Shown: piece by piece, positions 8,231 to 16,569 of the stretch | Position numbering within the stretch: position 1 is the first letter of the stretch | Layout: every line of letters starts with the position of its first letter | Source of the DNA: Georgenia sp. EYE_87 | GTDB taxonomy: Bacteria > Actinomycetota > Actinomycetes > Actinomycetales > Actinomycetaceae | DNA: 64,000 nucleotides | Direction of reading: 5' to 3' | NCBI RefSeq assembly: GCF_023148685.1 | Contig: NZ_JAHXNL010000014.1 | Span: forward strand, 29,881 to 93,880 | Made by a program: the position numbers and the translations under genes | Notes under the pieces: generated by a model | Seen by the model: only the letters and a program-made list of their open reading frames with translations | What the model was told of the DNA's origin: nothing | The model's database searches: none

Positions 8231-9463
8231 ATGAGGGTCGACCTCCTCACCCGCGAGTACCCGCCCCACGTCTACGGCGGGGCCGGGGTCCATGTGACCG
8301 AGCTGGCGCGGGTGCTGCGCCGAAGCGTCGACGTCCGCGTCCACGCCTTCGACGGCCCGCGGCTGGCGGGGGACTCCGAGAACGACGTCGAGGTGCCGGT
8401 CACCGGCTACGACGACCTCCCGGAGCTCCAGCACGCCAACGCCGCGCTGCGCACGTTCGGCACGGACCTGACGATCGCCGCGAACCTCATCGGCACCGAC
8501 CTGGTGCACTCGCACACCTGGTACGCCAACCTCGCCGGGACCCTGGGCGCGCTGCTCAACGACGTCCCCCACGTGCTGACGGCGCACTCGCTCGAGCCGC
8601 TGCGCCCGTGGAAGGCCGAGCAGCTCGGCGGCGGCTACGCGCTGTCGAGCTGGGCGGAGCGCACCGCCTACGAGGGGGCCGACGCCGTCATCGCCGTCTC
8701 CGGCGGCATGCGCGCGGACATCCTGCGCGCCTACCCGCAGATCGACCCGGAGAAGGTCCACGTGGTCCACAACGGCATCGACCTGGACGGCTGGCGCCGG
8801 CCGTCCACCCCGGAGGAGCACGAGGCCGCCGCGGCCACCCTCGCGCGGCTGGGCATCGACGCGGCGCGCCCCACGGTCGTCTTCGTCGGACGCATCACGC
8901 GGCAGAAGGGCCTGCCGCACCTGCTGCGCGCCGTCGAGCAGCTGCCCGCCGAGGTCCAGCTCGTGCTGTGCGCGGGGGCGCCGGACACCCCGGAGATCGC
9001 CGCCGAGGTCACGGCCCTGGTGGAGAACCTCCAGGACCGCCGTCAGGGCGTCATCTGGATCGAGGAGATGCTCCCGCGGCCCGAGCTGATCGCCGTGCTG
9101 GCCGCCGGCACCGTCTTCGTCTGCCCGTCCGTGTACGAGCCGCTCGGCATCGTCAACCTCGAGGCCATGGCGGTCGGGCTGCCCGTGGTCGGCTCGGCCA
9201 CGGGCGGGATCCCCGAGGTCATCGACGACGGCGTCACCGGCACCCTCGTCCCGATCGACCAGGCCGACGACGGCACCGGCACGCCGATCGACCCCGCGCG
9301 CTTCGAGCACGACCTCGCCGAGGCCCTCACCGCGCTGGTCACCGATCCCGAGGCCGCCGGCCGCATGGGTGCCGCGGCCCGCCGCCGCGTCGAGGACCAC
9401 TTCGCGTGGGAGGCCATCGCCGACCGCACCATCGAGGTCTACGAGCAGGTGCTGCGCCGGTAG
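8231..9463 (+). CDS. glgA: GT4 glycogen synthase / maltose-1-phosphate synthase
   Basis: 410 residues. Actinobacterial GT4 enzyme using ADP-glucose; in mycobacteria the orthologue (GlgM) makes alpha-maltose-1-phosphate, so that reaction is as likely as chain elongation. Marks: YPPHVYGGAGVHVTELAR glycine loop at the N terminus, FVGRITRQKGLPHLLRA near residue 220, and the E-x7-E block CPSVYEPLGIVNLEAMAVG near 300. Start ATG at 8231 has a strong purine-rich ribosome site. Paired divergently with glgC, the source of its substrate. A hypothetical gene converges on its end. Confidence 0.92.
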   Translation: MRVDLLTREYPPHVYGGAGVHVTELARVLRRSVDVRVHAFDGPRLAGDSENDVEVPVTGYDDLPELQHANAALRTFGTDLTIAANLIGTDLVHSHTWYANLAGTLGALLNDVPHVLTAHSLEPLRPWKAEQLGGGYALSSWAERTAYEGADAVIAVSGGMRADILRAYPQIDPEKVHVVHNGIDLDGWRRPSTPEEHEAAAATLARLGIDAARPTVVFVGRITRQKGLPHLLRAVEQLPAEVQLVLCAGAPDTPEIAAEVTALVENLQDRRQGVIWIEEMLPRPELIAVLAAGTVFVCPSVYEPLGIVNLEAMAVGLPVVGSATGGIPEVIDDGVTGTLVPIDQADDGTGTPIDPARFEHDLAEALTALVTDPEAAGRMGAAARRRVEDHFAWEAIADRTIEVYEQVLRR

Positions 9464-9503
9464 TGCGCCGACGCCTTCGTGAGGACTACGGCCAGCTCGC
9501 TCG

Positions 9504-9554
9504 GCGGGTCAGCTCACGCGGCGGGTCAGCTCACGCGACGGGTCAGCTGACGCG
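9504..9554. repeat. three tandem 17-base repeats between convergent genes
   Basis: GCGGGTCAGCTCACGCG at 9504-9520 and 9521-9537 is identical; a third copy at 9538-9554 (ACGGGTCAGCTGACGCG) overlaps the last codons and stop of the minus-strand gene. Located in the 79-base gap after glgA. Confidence 0.85.
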
Positions 9555-10349
9555 ACGCGTGGCGCTCGCGGCGGCGAGCGCGTGCCGCGCCGACCGGGCC
9601 ACGTGCGCGAGCGCGGCCGCCCTCGCGCCGGCCTGGCCCGCGGTGACCGCTGCGCCGTCGTCGCTCGTGGCGAGGTCGAGGATGGCCGTCAGCCGCGCCG
9701 CCCGCTCGAGCACGTCGAGGCGACGGGGGTCCAGGCGCGGGGGCAGCAGCTGGTCCGGCAGGGTCGCGAGGGAGAGGTCGAGCAGCTCGTCCGCAAGGTC
9801 GGGCCGGTCGCGGGCGACGTCCAGCGCCTCGAGCGCGTCGACCGCGTCGGACAGCGCGAGCTGGATCTCCCGGCGGGCCTGCGAGAGCGGTTCGACCCCG
9901 GCCAGCAGGAGGCTGGGGGCAGGCAGCAGGTCGCTCACGTCATGGTCGACGACCCAGGTGACGAGCTCACCCTGCTCCAGGACGCTGCCGTAGACCTCCC
10001 GCTCGGGCACGATGACGGCGCAGCGCTCCGCCGGGCTGCCGGGGCGGCGCAGCAGCAGCCCCTCGCCGGCGTCGAGCAGGTCCGCCGAGCGCACGGCCGG
10101 CGCTCCCATCGGGTCGCCCGGGCGCGGCAGGATCGCGGCGACCTCGCCGGCGGGCACGAGCGCGAGCAGCAGGTCGGCGAGCGTCGTCGTCCCGGTGAGG
10201 AGCGCACCGCGCTCGCGCACGTGGTGGACCTCGTCCTGCCCGGTCACGGCACGGGCGGCGCGGCGGGCGGTCTCCGGGCCGTCGACAACCGGCAGCCACA
10301 GCGCCAGGACCACGGACGCGGGCAGGGTGAGGATCGCCGGACCGGACAT
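9543..10349 (-). CDS. hypothetical protein
   Basis: 268 residues beginning MSGPAILTLPASVVLALWLPVVDG. I do not recognise the family. The sequence is Ala/Leu/Asp-rich, mostly soluble in character, with a central stretch LADLLLALVPAGEVAAILPRPGDP and a long helical C-terminal half (SQARREIQLALSDAVDALEALD...). No catalytic motif is obvious. TAGGCT on the minus strand (10357-10362) lies seven bases before the ATG, matching other leaderless promoters here. It is divergent from the ABC ATPase gene, about 100 bases apart, which could mean shared control. Confidence 0.7.
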   Translation of the reverse strand: MSGPAILTLPASVVLALWLPVVDGPETARRAARAVTGQDEVHHVRERGALLTGTTTLADLLLALVPAGEVAAILPRPGDPMGAPAVRSADLLDAGEGLLLRRPGSPAERCAVIVPEREVYGSVLEQGELVTWVVDHDVSDLLPAPSLLLAGVEPLSQARREIQLALSDAVDALEALDVARDRPDLADELLDLSLATLPDQLLPPRLDPRRLDVLERAARLTAILDLATSDDGAAVTAGQAGARAAALAHVARSARHALAAASATRRVS

Positions 10350-10452
10350 GGGGACAAGCCTAGTTCTGGGCGCGGCGTAGCCCGTACGACGGCCGTCCAC
10401 GCCTCGGCGTGCGCGCACGGGCAGGGGTCTGAGGTGTTCTAGGGTCGGTGCC

Positions 10453-11247
10453 ATGGGTGATGTGCTGGAGCTGAACGACGTCTCCGTCCGCCGCGGGAAC
10501 AGGATGATCCTCGACGGCGTGGACTGGTCCGTGAACGAGGGCGAGCGCTGGGTGGTGCTCGGGCCGAACGGGGCGGGCAAGACGACCGTGATCCAGCTCG
10601 TCGCCGGGCGGCTGCACCCGACCACCGGCACCGTGACGATCATCGGCGAGGAGGTCGGCCGGACCGACCTCGCCGAGCTGCGGCCGCTCGTCGGTCTGGC
10701 CTCGGCGGCGCTGGACCAGCGGCTCCCGTCGGGGGAGCGGGCCATCGACGTCGTCGTCACCGCCTCCTACGGCATCACCGGGCGCTGGCGCGAGGAGTAC
10801 GACGAGCTCGACCTCGACCGGGCCCAGACGCTCCTCGACGTCTTCGGGGTCGGTCACCTCGCCGAGCGCACCTACGGCACGCTCAGCTCGGGCGAGCGCA
10901 AGCGGGTCCAGATCGCCCGCGCCCTCATGCCCGACCCCGAGGTGCTGCTCCTCGACGAGCCGGCCGCGGGTCTCGACCTGGGCGGGCGCGAGGAGCTCCT
11001 CGCGGCGCTGTCGGAGCTCGCCGGGGACGGACGCTCCCCGGTCATGGTGCTGGTCACGCACCACGTCGAGGAGATCCCGTCTGGCTTCACGCACGCCCTG
11101 CTGCTGCGCGACGGCGTCGTCGAGGCGGCCGGGCCGATCGAGGACGTCCTGACCCCCCAGCACCTCTCGGCCGCGTTCGGCCTCGAGCTCGAGGTCGAGC
11201 GGCACCGGGACCGCTACAGCGCCCGGGCCGCCGGCACGGCACGCTGA
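10453..11247 (+). CDS. stand-alone ABC transporter ATP-binding protein
   Basis: 264 residues, one complete ABC domain: Walker A GPNGAGKTT near residue 39, signature LSSGERKRVQIARAL near 144, Walker B EVLLLDEPAAGLD near 170 and VTHHVEEIPSGF H-loop. The HVEEIPxGFTHALLLRDG end resembles the YlmA/ModF-type lone ATPases. No permease or binding protein gene is adjacent, so its partner is elsewhere or it acts alone. TAGGGT (10440-10445) lies seven bases before the ATG, giving a probable leaderless mRNA. Confidence 0.85.
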   Translation: MGDVLELNDVSVRRGNRMILDGVDWSVNEGERWVVLGPNGAGKTTVIQLVAGRLHPTTGTVTIIGEEVGRTDLAELRPLVGLASAALDQRLPSGERAIDVVVTASYGITGRWREEYDELDLDRAQTLLDVFGVGHLAERTYGTLSSGERKRVQIARALMPDPEVLLLDEPAAGLDLGGREELLAALSELAGDGRSPVMVLVTHHVEEIPSGFTHALLLRDGVVEAAGPIEDVLTPQHLSAAFGLELEVERHRDRYSARAAGTAR

Positions 11248-11439
11248 CCCGGCTGCCGTAGCGCCCGGCGGGCGGCCGCGTGCTGCAGCGCCCGGCCCGC
11301 GGCCGCGCGTGCCGTCAGCGCCCCGCGCGTTGGTGGGCCGCTGTGTCGGTGGGTCCCGATAGGATCTACCTCACACGACGACAACATCGACGCAGGTCAG
11401 CCGCGCGAGGACGCGCGTCAGCCTGGGGAACGAGGGGAC

Positions 11440-11892
11440 ATGGGCTGGCTCTGGTGGCTGGGCGCGGCACTGGTCCTCGGCGTCGTCGAGATGCTGACCG
11501 TGGACCTGATCTTCCTCATGTTCGCCGGCGGTGCGCTCGCGGCCATGCTCGTCGCCCTGCTCGGTGCGCCGTTCTGGGTGCAGATCCTCGTCTTCGCGAT
11601 CGTCTCCGCAGCCCTGCTCTTCGTCGTGCGGCCGTGGGCCAAGAGGTTCCTCGACCGCTCGACGCCGGACACCGCCACAAACATCGCCGCGCACGTCGGA
11701 CGTGAGGCGACCGTGCTCATCGACGTCACCGAGCACGCCGGCCGGGTCAAGCTCGCGGGCGAGGTCTGGACCGCCCGCGCCGCCCGGCACGGCAGCGTGC
11801 TGCCCACCGGCACCACCGTGCGCGTGGTGCGCATCGACGGCGCGACCGCCGTGGTCGACGCCACCGCCGACGACCAGCTGTACCAGTCCTGA
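11440..11892 (+). CDS. NfeD-like membrane protein
   Basis: 150 residues. Two or three membrane helices in the first 65 residues (WLWWLGAALVLGVVEMLTVDLIFLMFAGG...), then an OB-fold domain (VGREATVLIDVTEHAGRVKLAGEVWTARA...GTTVRVVRIDGATAVV). This is the short NfeD1b form that works with SPFH proteins in membrane microdomains. ATG follows GAGGGG; a TAGGAT box at 11360-11365 may be the -10. It is followed after 34 bases by its usual partner, the SPFH gene. Confidence 0.88.
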   Translation: MGWLWWLGAALVLGVVEMLTVDLIFLMFAGGALAAMLVALLGAPFWVQILVFAIVSAALLFVVRPWAKRFLDRSTPDTATNIAAHVGREATVLIDVTEHAGRVKLAGEVWTARAARHGSVLPTGTTVRVVRIDGATAVVDATADDQLYQS

Positions 11893-11926
11893 CCCACCCC
11901 AGCGCCACCCCAACCCGAGGAGCAGC

Positions 11927-13291
11927 ATGGCCGAGAGCGTCGGCGGCATCGTCCTGATCATCGTCCTGATCCTGGTCGGCATCTTCGTCATCGTCGCGAT
12001 CACGCGCGCGGTACGGATCGTCCCCCAGGCCGTCGCCCTGATCGTGGAGCGCCTGGGCAAGTACCAGACCACCATGTATGCCGGCCTGCACTTCCTCATC
12101 CCGTTCGTCGACAAGGTGCGTGCCGGCGTCGACCTGCGCGAACAGGTGGTCTCCTTCCCGCCGCAGCCGGTCATCACCTCCGACAACCTCGTGGTCAGCA
12201 TCGACACCGTCATCTACTTCCAGGTGACCGACCCGAAGTCGGCGACGTACGAGATCGCCAACTACATCACCGGTATCGAGCAGCTGACCGTCACCACGCT
12301 CCGCAACGTCATCGGCTCGATGGACCTCGAGCAGACCCTGACCAGCCGCGACCAGATCAACGGTCAGCTGCGCGGGGTGCTTGACGAGGCGACCGGGCGC
12401 TGGGGCATCCGCGTGAACCGCGTCGAGCTCAAGGCGATCGACCCGCCCGCCTCGGTGCAGGGCTCCATGGAGCAGCAGATGCGTGCCGAGCGCGACCGCC
12501 GTGCGGCCATCCTCACCGCCGAGGGCGTGAAGCAGTCCCAGATCCTCACCGCCGAGGGCGAGAAGCAGGCCGCCATCCTGCGTGCGGAGGGCCAGGCTCA
12601 GTCCGCGATCCTCAAGGCGCAGGGCGAGTCCCGCGCGATCCTGCAGGTCTTCGACGCCATCCACCGCGGCAAGCCCGACAGCCGCCTCCTGGCCTACCAG
12701 TACCTGCAGATGCTCCCGGAGATCGCCAACGGCAGCTCCTCCAAGCTCTGGGTGATCCCCACGGAGTTCACCACCGCCCTCAACGGCATCTCGAAGGGGT
12801 TCGGCGGCCTCGGTGCCTCCGGCGACGGCGGGGGACCGGACCTCGACGCGGGCGAGCACCCCAAGGTCGACTTCGGCGACTACGGCCAGGGTCTGTCCAA
12901 GAACCTGCAGGAGACCACGCTGCAGGACCCCGACGAGGCGCTCGCCCAGGCCCGCGGGGAGGCGCAGCGGGCGACGTCGGAGGCGTCGTACGCGGGCGAG
13001 GGGTCCGGCATGCCGTTCTCCCGGTCCGCCGAGGCGGGGCAGCAGCCGGCCGAGGCGACGCCGACCCGCGCCCAGCGCCGGGCGGCCTCCGAGGCGCGCA
13101 TCGAGGAGGCGCTGGAGGCCGGCGGTGACCGCGCCCGCCGGGAGGCGCAGCGCCAGGCCGAGGAGCTCAGCGAGCGCACCCGGACCAGCCCCGCGGGGCC
13201 CGGGCCCCAGGAGGGGCAGCAGGAGCCCACGGACACCTCCCGCTTCGCCCCGCCGCAGGACGACCAGGGCGGCGAGCCCGGGCAGCGCTGA
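11927..13291 (+). CDS. SPFH/band 7 (stomatin/QmcA-like) membrane protein
   Basis: 454 residues. One N-terminal membrane segment (residues 5-25, IVLIIVLILVGIFVIVAI), then the band 7 domain (RIVPQAVALIVERLGKYQTT...FVDKVRAGVDLREQVVSFPPQPVITSDN) and the stomatin-type ELKAIDPPASVQGSMEQQMRAERDRRA, followed by a coiled coil. After about residue 300 the tail is unusually long, charged and repetitive in Ala, Glu, Arg and Gln. Members oligomerise into membrane scaffolds; with NfeD this is the flotillin/stomatin-type pair. ATG at 11927 has GAGG seven bases upstream. Confidence 0.92.
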   Translation: MAESVGGIVLIIVLILVGIFVIVAITRAVRIVPQAVALIVERLGKYQTTMYAGLHFLIPFVDKVRAGVDLREQVVSFPPQPVITSDNLVVSIDTVIYFQVTDPKSATYEIANYITGIEQLTVTTLRNVIGSMDLEQTLTSRDQINGQLRGVLDEATGRWGIRVNRVELKAIDPPASVQGSMEQQMRAERDRRAAILTAEGVKQSQILTAEGEKQAAILRAEGQAQSAILKAQGESRAILQVFDAIHRGKPDSRLLAYQYLQMLPEIANGSSSKLWVIPTEFTTALNGISKGFGGLGASGDGGGPDLDAGEHPKVDFGDYGQGLSKNLQETTLQDPDEALAQARGEAQRATSEASYAGEGSGMPFSRSAEAGQQPAEATPTRAQRRAASEARIEEALEAGGDRARREAQRQAEELSERTRTSPAGPGPQEGQQEPTDTSRFAPPQDDQGGEPGQR

Positions 13292-13294
13292 CGT

Positions 13295-15388
13295 CTATTC
13301 AGGTCCGGCGCCGGCGGGCTCGAGCGGCCCGCCGGCGCCGGTGTCCCAGCCCGTCTCCCCGGTCAGCAGGGCGGTGGTCTGCAGGACGAGAAAGTGCGAG
13401 CGCAGCAGCTGCGCGGCGACCTCACCCCCGCCCGGCGCCGGCGCGAGCTCGGCCGGGAAGACGTCCAGGCCGACGCCGCGGGCGCGGCGGTGATGCTCGA
13501 GCAGCTGAGCGGTCAGGGCGGCCGGGGAGGCGGCGCCGGTGCCCCGCTCGGCCTGCGCGACCAACCAGCCGCGCAGGTCCAGGAGCGCCGCCGGTACGAC
13601 GGCGAGGCGGCTCCCCAGCGGTTGGGCGACACGCTCGCCGGGACCGCGAGCCCGTGGCCTGCCCCGCCGCCCGGCGGGTGCGGCGAAGTGCAGCGCCTGG
13701 ACGGCGTCGCCGGCCGGCCGGTCGGTGTGGACCAGGCTGAGCGGCTCGCCGCTGAGTCCGGTGGCGTCCCGCCGCAGGCGGCAGACGAGCAGCGCACCCT
13801 CGGCGGTGCCGTCCCCCGCGATGTCCTCGACCCGGTCGACCAGGTGCGCCGTCTCGGCGGTGTACGCCACCGTCAGCGGCAACGTGACGCCGTCGCGGTC
13901 GACCGCCACCCAGGTCAGGGCCTGGGACGTCGGGTCGAAGAACGCGGTCCCGTACCGCGCGGGGCGCAGGACCGCCCAGTCGCGCAGCGGGTCGGGCAGG
14001 TCGAGGAGGCCGGCCGAGTCCCGGGCGAGGGCGCCCCACGAGTCGACGACGGGCAGCACGTCGGCGAGCTCTTCGCCGGAGAGCGGGTGGACCGCTGCCC
14101 GGGTGCGGTCGACGCCGGACAGGCGGCCCCCGGCGCTCAGCAGCGCGTCGGTGAGCACCACCCGGGCGCCGGTCGCGGCGGACGGGGAGGACAGCCCGCT
14201 CCACGGTCCGGCCGAGGCGTAGCGTGCGCGGGGGTCGAAACCGTGGAGCATCTCCGGGCGGGCGTCGGTGAGGGACACGAACCGTGACTGCTCGGGCCAC
14301 CAGAACAGCGTGGTCAGTCCCCGGTAGCCGGACGCTGCACGCCAGGGCGCGGCGCCGAGCCCGAGGAGCTCCATCGTGCGGACCGCGTCGTACCGGTTCC
14401 GGGCCCGCCCGACCAGCCGGGCGGGGGCGCTGCCGGCGGTCGCGGCCGCCTCGAGGGCAGACACCAGCGCGTACGCGATCGACGCCTCGTCGAGGAGCCG
14501 GTGCTCGTCGGCCCGGGCGGATCGCTCGAGCAGCAGCTCGACGTGGTCGGCGAGACGCCGCAGCAGCAGCGCGAGCCGGTGGTACTCGGCCCCCTGCGCC
14601 CACACCGCCACCGTCTCGTAACGCTGATGCACGGAGGCCGAGAGGTGGGACAGGCCGAGCGCCACGGTGTCGGTGATGAGGCGGGAGGTGGTCGCGCGCA
14701 GGCGTGACCGTGTGAGGTCCAGGTCGTCCGCCGCCCGGGCGGGACGGCCGGGCTCGACGTCGGCAAGCTCGGCGCCGTGGGCCCGCTGGTAGGCCAGCAC
14801 CGCCGCCACCTGGTACTTCTCGACGGCGGACAGCCGGGTGTCGGGCACCAGGCCGGGCGCTCCGCCGCCCATGTACCGGAAGATCAGGAAGGGGTGGGAG
14901 AACGTGATCGACACGTTCCGGCCGCTCTCGACGCGCACGCCGGCGCGCTCGAGATCGTCGACCAGCTGGCGGGCCCACCGGTAGCCGGGCCGGCCCGCGT
15001 GCCGGAGGAGCGCGTCGGGGTCGAGCCCCATGAGCTCCCGGTGCAGGGTGTCGTCCTCGGTGCCGGTGCCGGTGCCGGTGCCGGTGCCGGCGCCGGAGTC
15101 CCCGCCGTCGGCTCCCGATGCCAGCCACAGCCCGGCGGCGACGACGTGCTGGCACGTCGTCCCGCTCGGGCACGAGCAGCTGGCGTGGGTCGGACCACGC
15201 GCGTCGAGGGACACCTCGTGCGGGCCGACGCGCAGCCGCAGGACCTGCTCGTCGTCCGCGAGGACCGCGACCTCGACCCTCCCGAGGTCCTTGCGTGCGC
15301 GGCGGAGCAGGCCGCGGCTGGTGAGCGCCGCCCAGGCCTCGTCGTCGTACCGCTCGAGCTGGGCCACGACGGCGGCGCGCACGCTCAC
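13295..15388 (-). CDS. SWIM zinc finger protein (YehQ-like)
   Basis: 697 residues. The SWIM motif CxCx5CxH is Cys-71, Cys-73, Cys-79, His-81 (ASCSCPSGTTCQHVVAAG), a zinc-binding fold seen in nucleic-acid- or protein-binding contexts. The rest has no motif I recognise. The GTG at 15388 has GGAGGTGA directly upstream and overlaps the VWA stop as GTGA, so this start is well supported. Last gene of the five-gene DUF4132-MoxR-DUF5682-VWA-SWIM operon. An in-frame hexanucleotide repeat gives a run of Gly-Thr near residue 100. Confidence 0.85.
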   Translation of the reverse strand: MSVRAAVVAQLERYDDEAWAALTSRGLLRRARKDLGRVEVAVLADDEQVLRLRVGPHEVSLDARGPTHASCSCPSGTTCQHVVAAGLWLASGADGGDSGAGTGTGTGTGTEDDTLHRELMGLDPDALLRHAGRPGYRWARQLVDDLERAGVRVESGRNVSITFSHPFLIFRYMGGGAPGLVPDTRLSAVEKYQVAAVLAYQRAHGAELADVEPGRPARAADDLDLTRSRLRATTSRLITDTVALGLSHLSASVHQRYETVAVWAQGAEYHRLALLLRRLADHVELLLERSARADEHRLLDEASIAYALVSALEAAATAGSAPARLVGRARNRYDAVRTMELLGLGAAPWRAASGYRGLTTLFWWPEQSRFVSLTDARPEMLHGFDPRARYASAGPWSGLSSPSAATGARVVLTDALLSAGGRLSGVDRTRAAVHPLSGEELADVLPVVDSWGALARDSAGLLDLPDPLRDWAVLRPARYGTAFFDPTSQALTWVAVDRDGVTLPLTVAYTAETAHLVDRVEDIAGDGTAEGALLVCRLRRDATGLSGEPLSLVHTDRPAGDAVQALHFAAPAGRRGRPRARGPGERVAQPLGSRLAVVPAALLDLRGWLVAQAERGTGAASPAALTAQLLEHHRRARGVGLDVFPAELAPAPGGGEVAAQLLRSHFLVLQTTALLTGETGWDTGAGGPLEPAGAGPE
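13305..13341. terminator. strong hairpin at the convergent SPFH / SWIM gene ends
   Basis: A 14-base stem (CCGGCGCCGGCGGG pairing with 13328-13341) around a 9-base loop, lying just inside the 3' end of the SWIM gene and 13 bases past the SPFH stop. It probably ends the NfeD-SPFH transcript and may serve both directions. Confidence 0.6.
15061..15096. repeat. hexanucleotide tandem repeat inside the SWIM gene
   Basis: TGCCGG repeated five times exactly and once as CGCCGG. It codes for alternating Gly-Thr in the SWIM protein; copy changes would alter length without shifting frame. Confidence 0.9.
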
Positions 15389-16569
15389 GAGGTCACCTCC
15401 ACCAGCCACTCGGCGAGCCTGCCCGGCGTGAGCGCGGCGATGCTCATGCCGCAGTCGGCGAGACGCTGGGCGATCTCCCGGTCGTAGTGCGGGTGGGCCT
15501 CGCCGTCGAGCGCGGCCAGGCCGATGAGCGTCACCCGCGACTCCGCGAGCGTGCGCACGGCGCGGACGAGCTCGCCGGGCGGGGCGCCCTCGCAGAAGTC
15601 CGTGACGAGCACGAGGACGGTGCGCTGCGGGTTCTCGACGAGCTGGGAGCAGTAGCGCACCGCCTGGGCGATGTCGGTGCCGCCGCCGAGCTGGACGCGC
15701 ATGAGCACCTCAACCGGGTCCTCGACCTGGTCGGTCAGGTCGACGACGGCGGTGTCGAAGACGACCAGCCGCACCCGGAACGCGGGCAGCCCGGAGAGGA
15801 TCCCGGCCATGACGGCGCTGTGGATCACCGATCCCACCATGGAACCGCTCTGGTCGACGCACACGATGACGTCCCACGGGAGGCGCCGGGTGTTGCGCTC
15901 GAAGAACAGCACCTCCTGGAGCACCAGCTGACCGCGGGCGGCGTCGAAGTGCTTGAGGTTGCGCCGGACGGTGCCGGCCGCGTCGAGGTTGGCGGCGATC
16001 TGCACGGGGGAGTGGCGGTCGCGGCTGAGCCGACCCGACATGGCCCGGCGCACGTCCGTCCGGAGCCGGCGGGTCAGCTCCTCGACCACCTGCCGGATGA
16101 TCCGGCGCGCGACGACCAGGGCCTGCTCGCCGAGGTGGCCCTTGAGCGCGAGCAGCGTCCGGAGCAGCTGCTCGCTCGGCTCGAGCCGCTCGAGAGTCTG
16201 CGGGTCGGTGACGAGCTCGGTGAGCCCGTAGCGCTCCAGCGCGTGGCCCTCGATCACCTCGGCCGTCTCGCGCGGGAACAGCTCCCGCACCTCGCCGAGC
16301 CAGGTGACGAGACCGGGCGTGGACCCCTCCAGGGAGCCGGGGGTGATCTCGGCCGGCCGGTCCTCCGGCCGCAGACCCCTGCCGCCGTACTCGCGCCCGT
16401 AGAGCTGGTCGAGCGCGGCGTCCAGGCGCGCCGACGTGCCTCCGCTGCAGCCGCCGAGAGAGCTCGACGCGTACCGGCCGAGGACGAGCCGCCACCGTTC
16501 CAGCACCTCGTCGTGCGCGCCGTCGTGCGTGGCGCCCCCCGCGCCGACGTCCCCCGTGCCGCCGCTCAT
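15385..16569 (-). CDS. VWA domain protein (YehP-like), MoxR partner
   Basis: 394 residues. An alpha-helical N-terminal region is followed by a von Willebrand A domain from about residue 230. The metal-ion-dependent adhesion site is complete: DxSxS as Asp-239, Ser-241, Ser-243 (CVDQSGSMVG), Thr-298 in GGGTDI and Asp-324 in VTDFCEG. VWA proteins of this type are paired with MoxR ATPases as substrate or metal-insertion adaptors. Start ATG overlaps the DUF5682 stop (ATGA), and its stop overlaps the SWIM start (GTGA). Confidence 0.9.
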   Translation of the reverse strand: MSGGTGDVGAGGATHDGAHDEVLERWRLVLGRYASSSLGGCSGGTSARLDAALDQLYGREYGGRGLRPEDRPAEITPGSLEGSTPGLVTWLGEVRELFPRETAEVIEGHALERYGLTELVTDPQTLERLEPSEQLLRTLLALKGHLGEQALVVARRIIRQVVEELTRRLRTDVRRAMSGRLSRDRHSPVQIAANLDAAGTVRRNLKHFDAARGQLVLQEVLFFERNTRRLPWDVIVCVDQSGSMVGSVIHSAVMAGILSGLPAFRVRLVVFDTAVVDLTDQVEDPVEVLMRVQLGGGTDIAQAVRYCSQLVENPQRTVLVLVTDFCEGAPPGELVRAVRTLAESRVTLIGLAALDGEAHPHYDREIAQRLADCGMSIAALTPGRLAEWLVEVTS

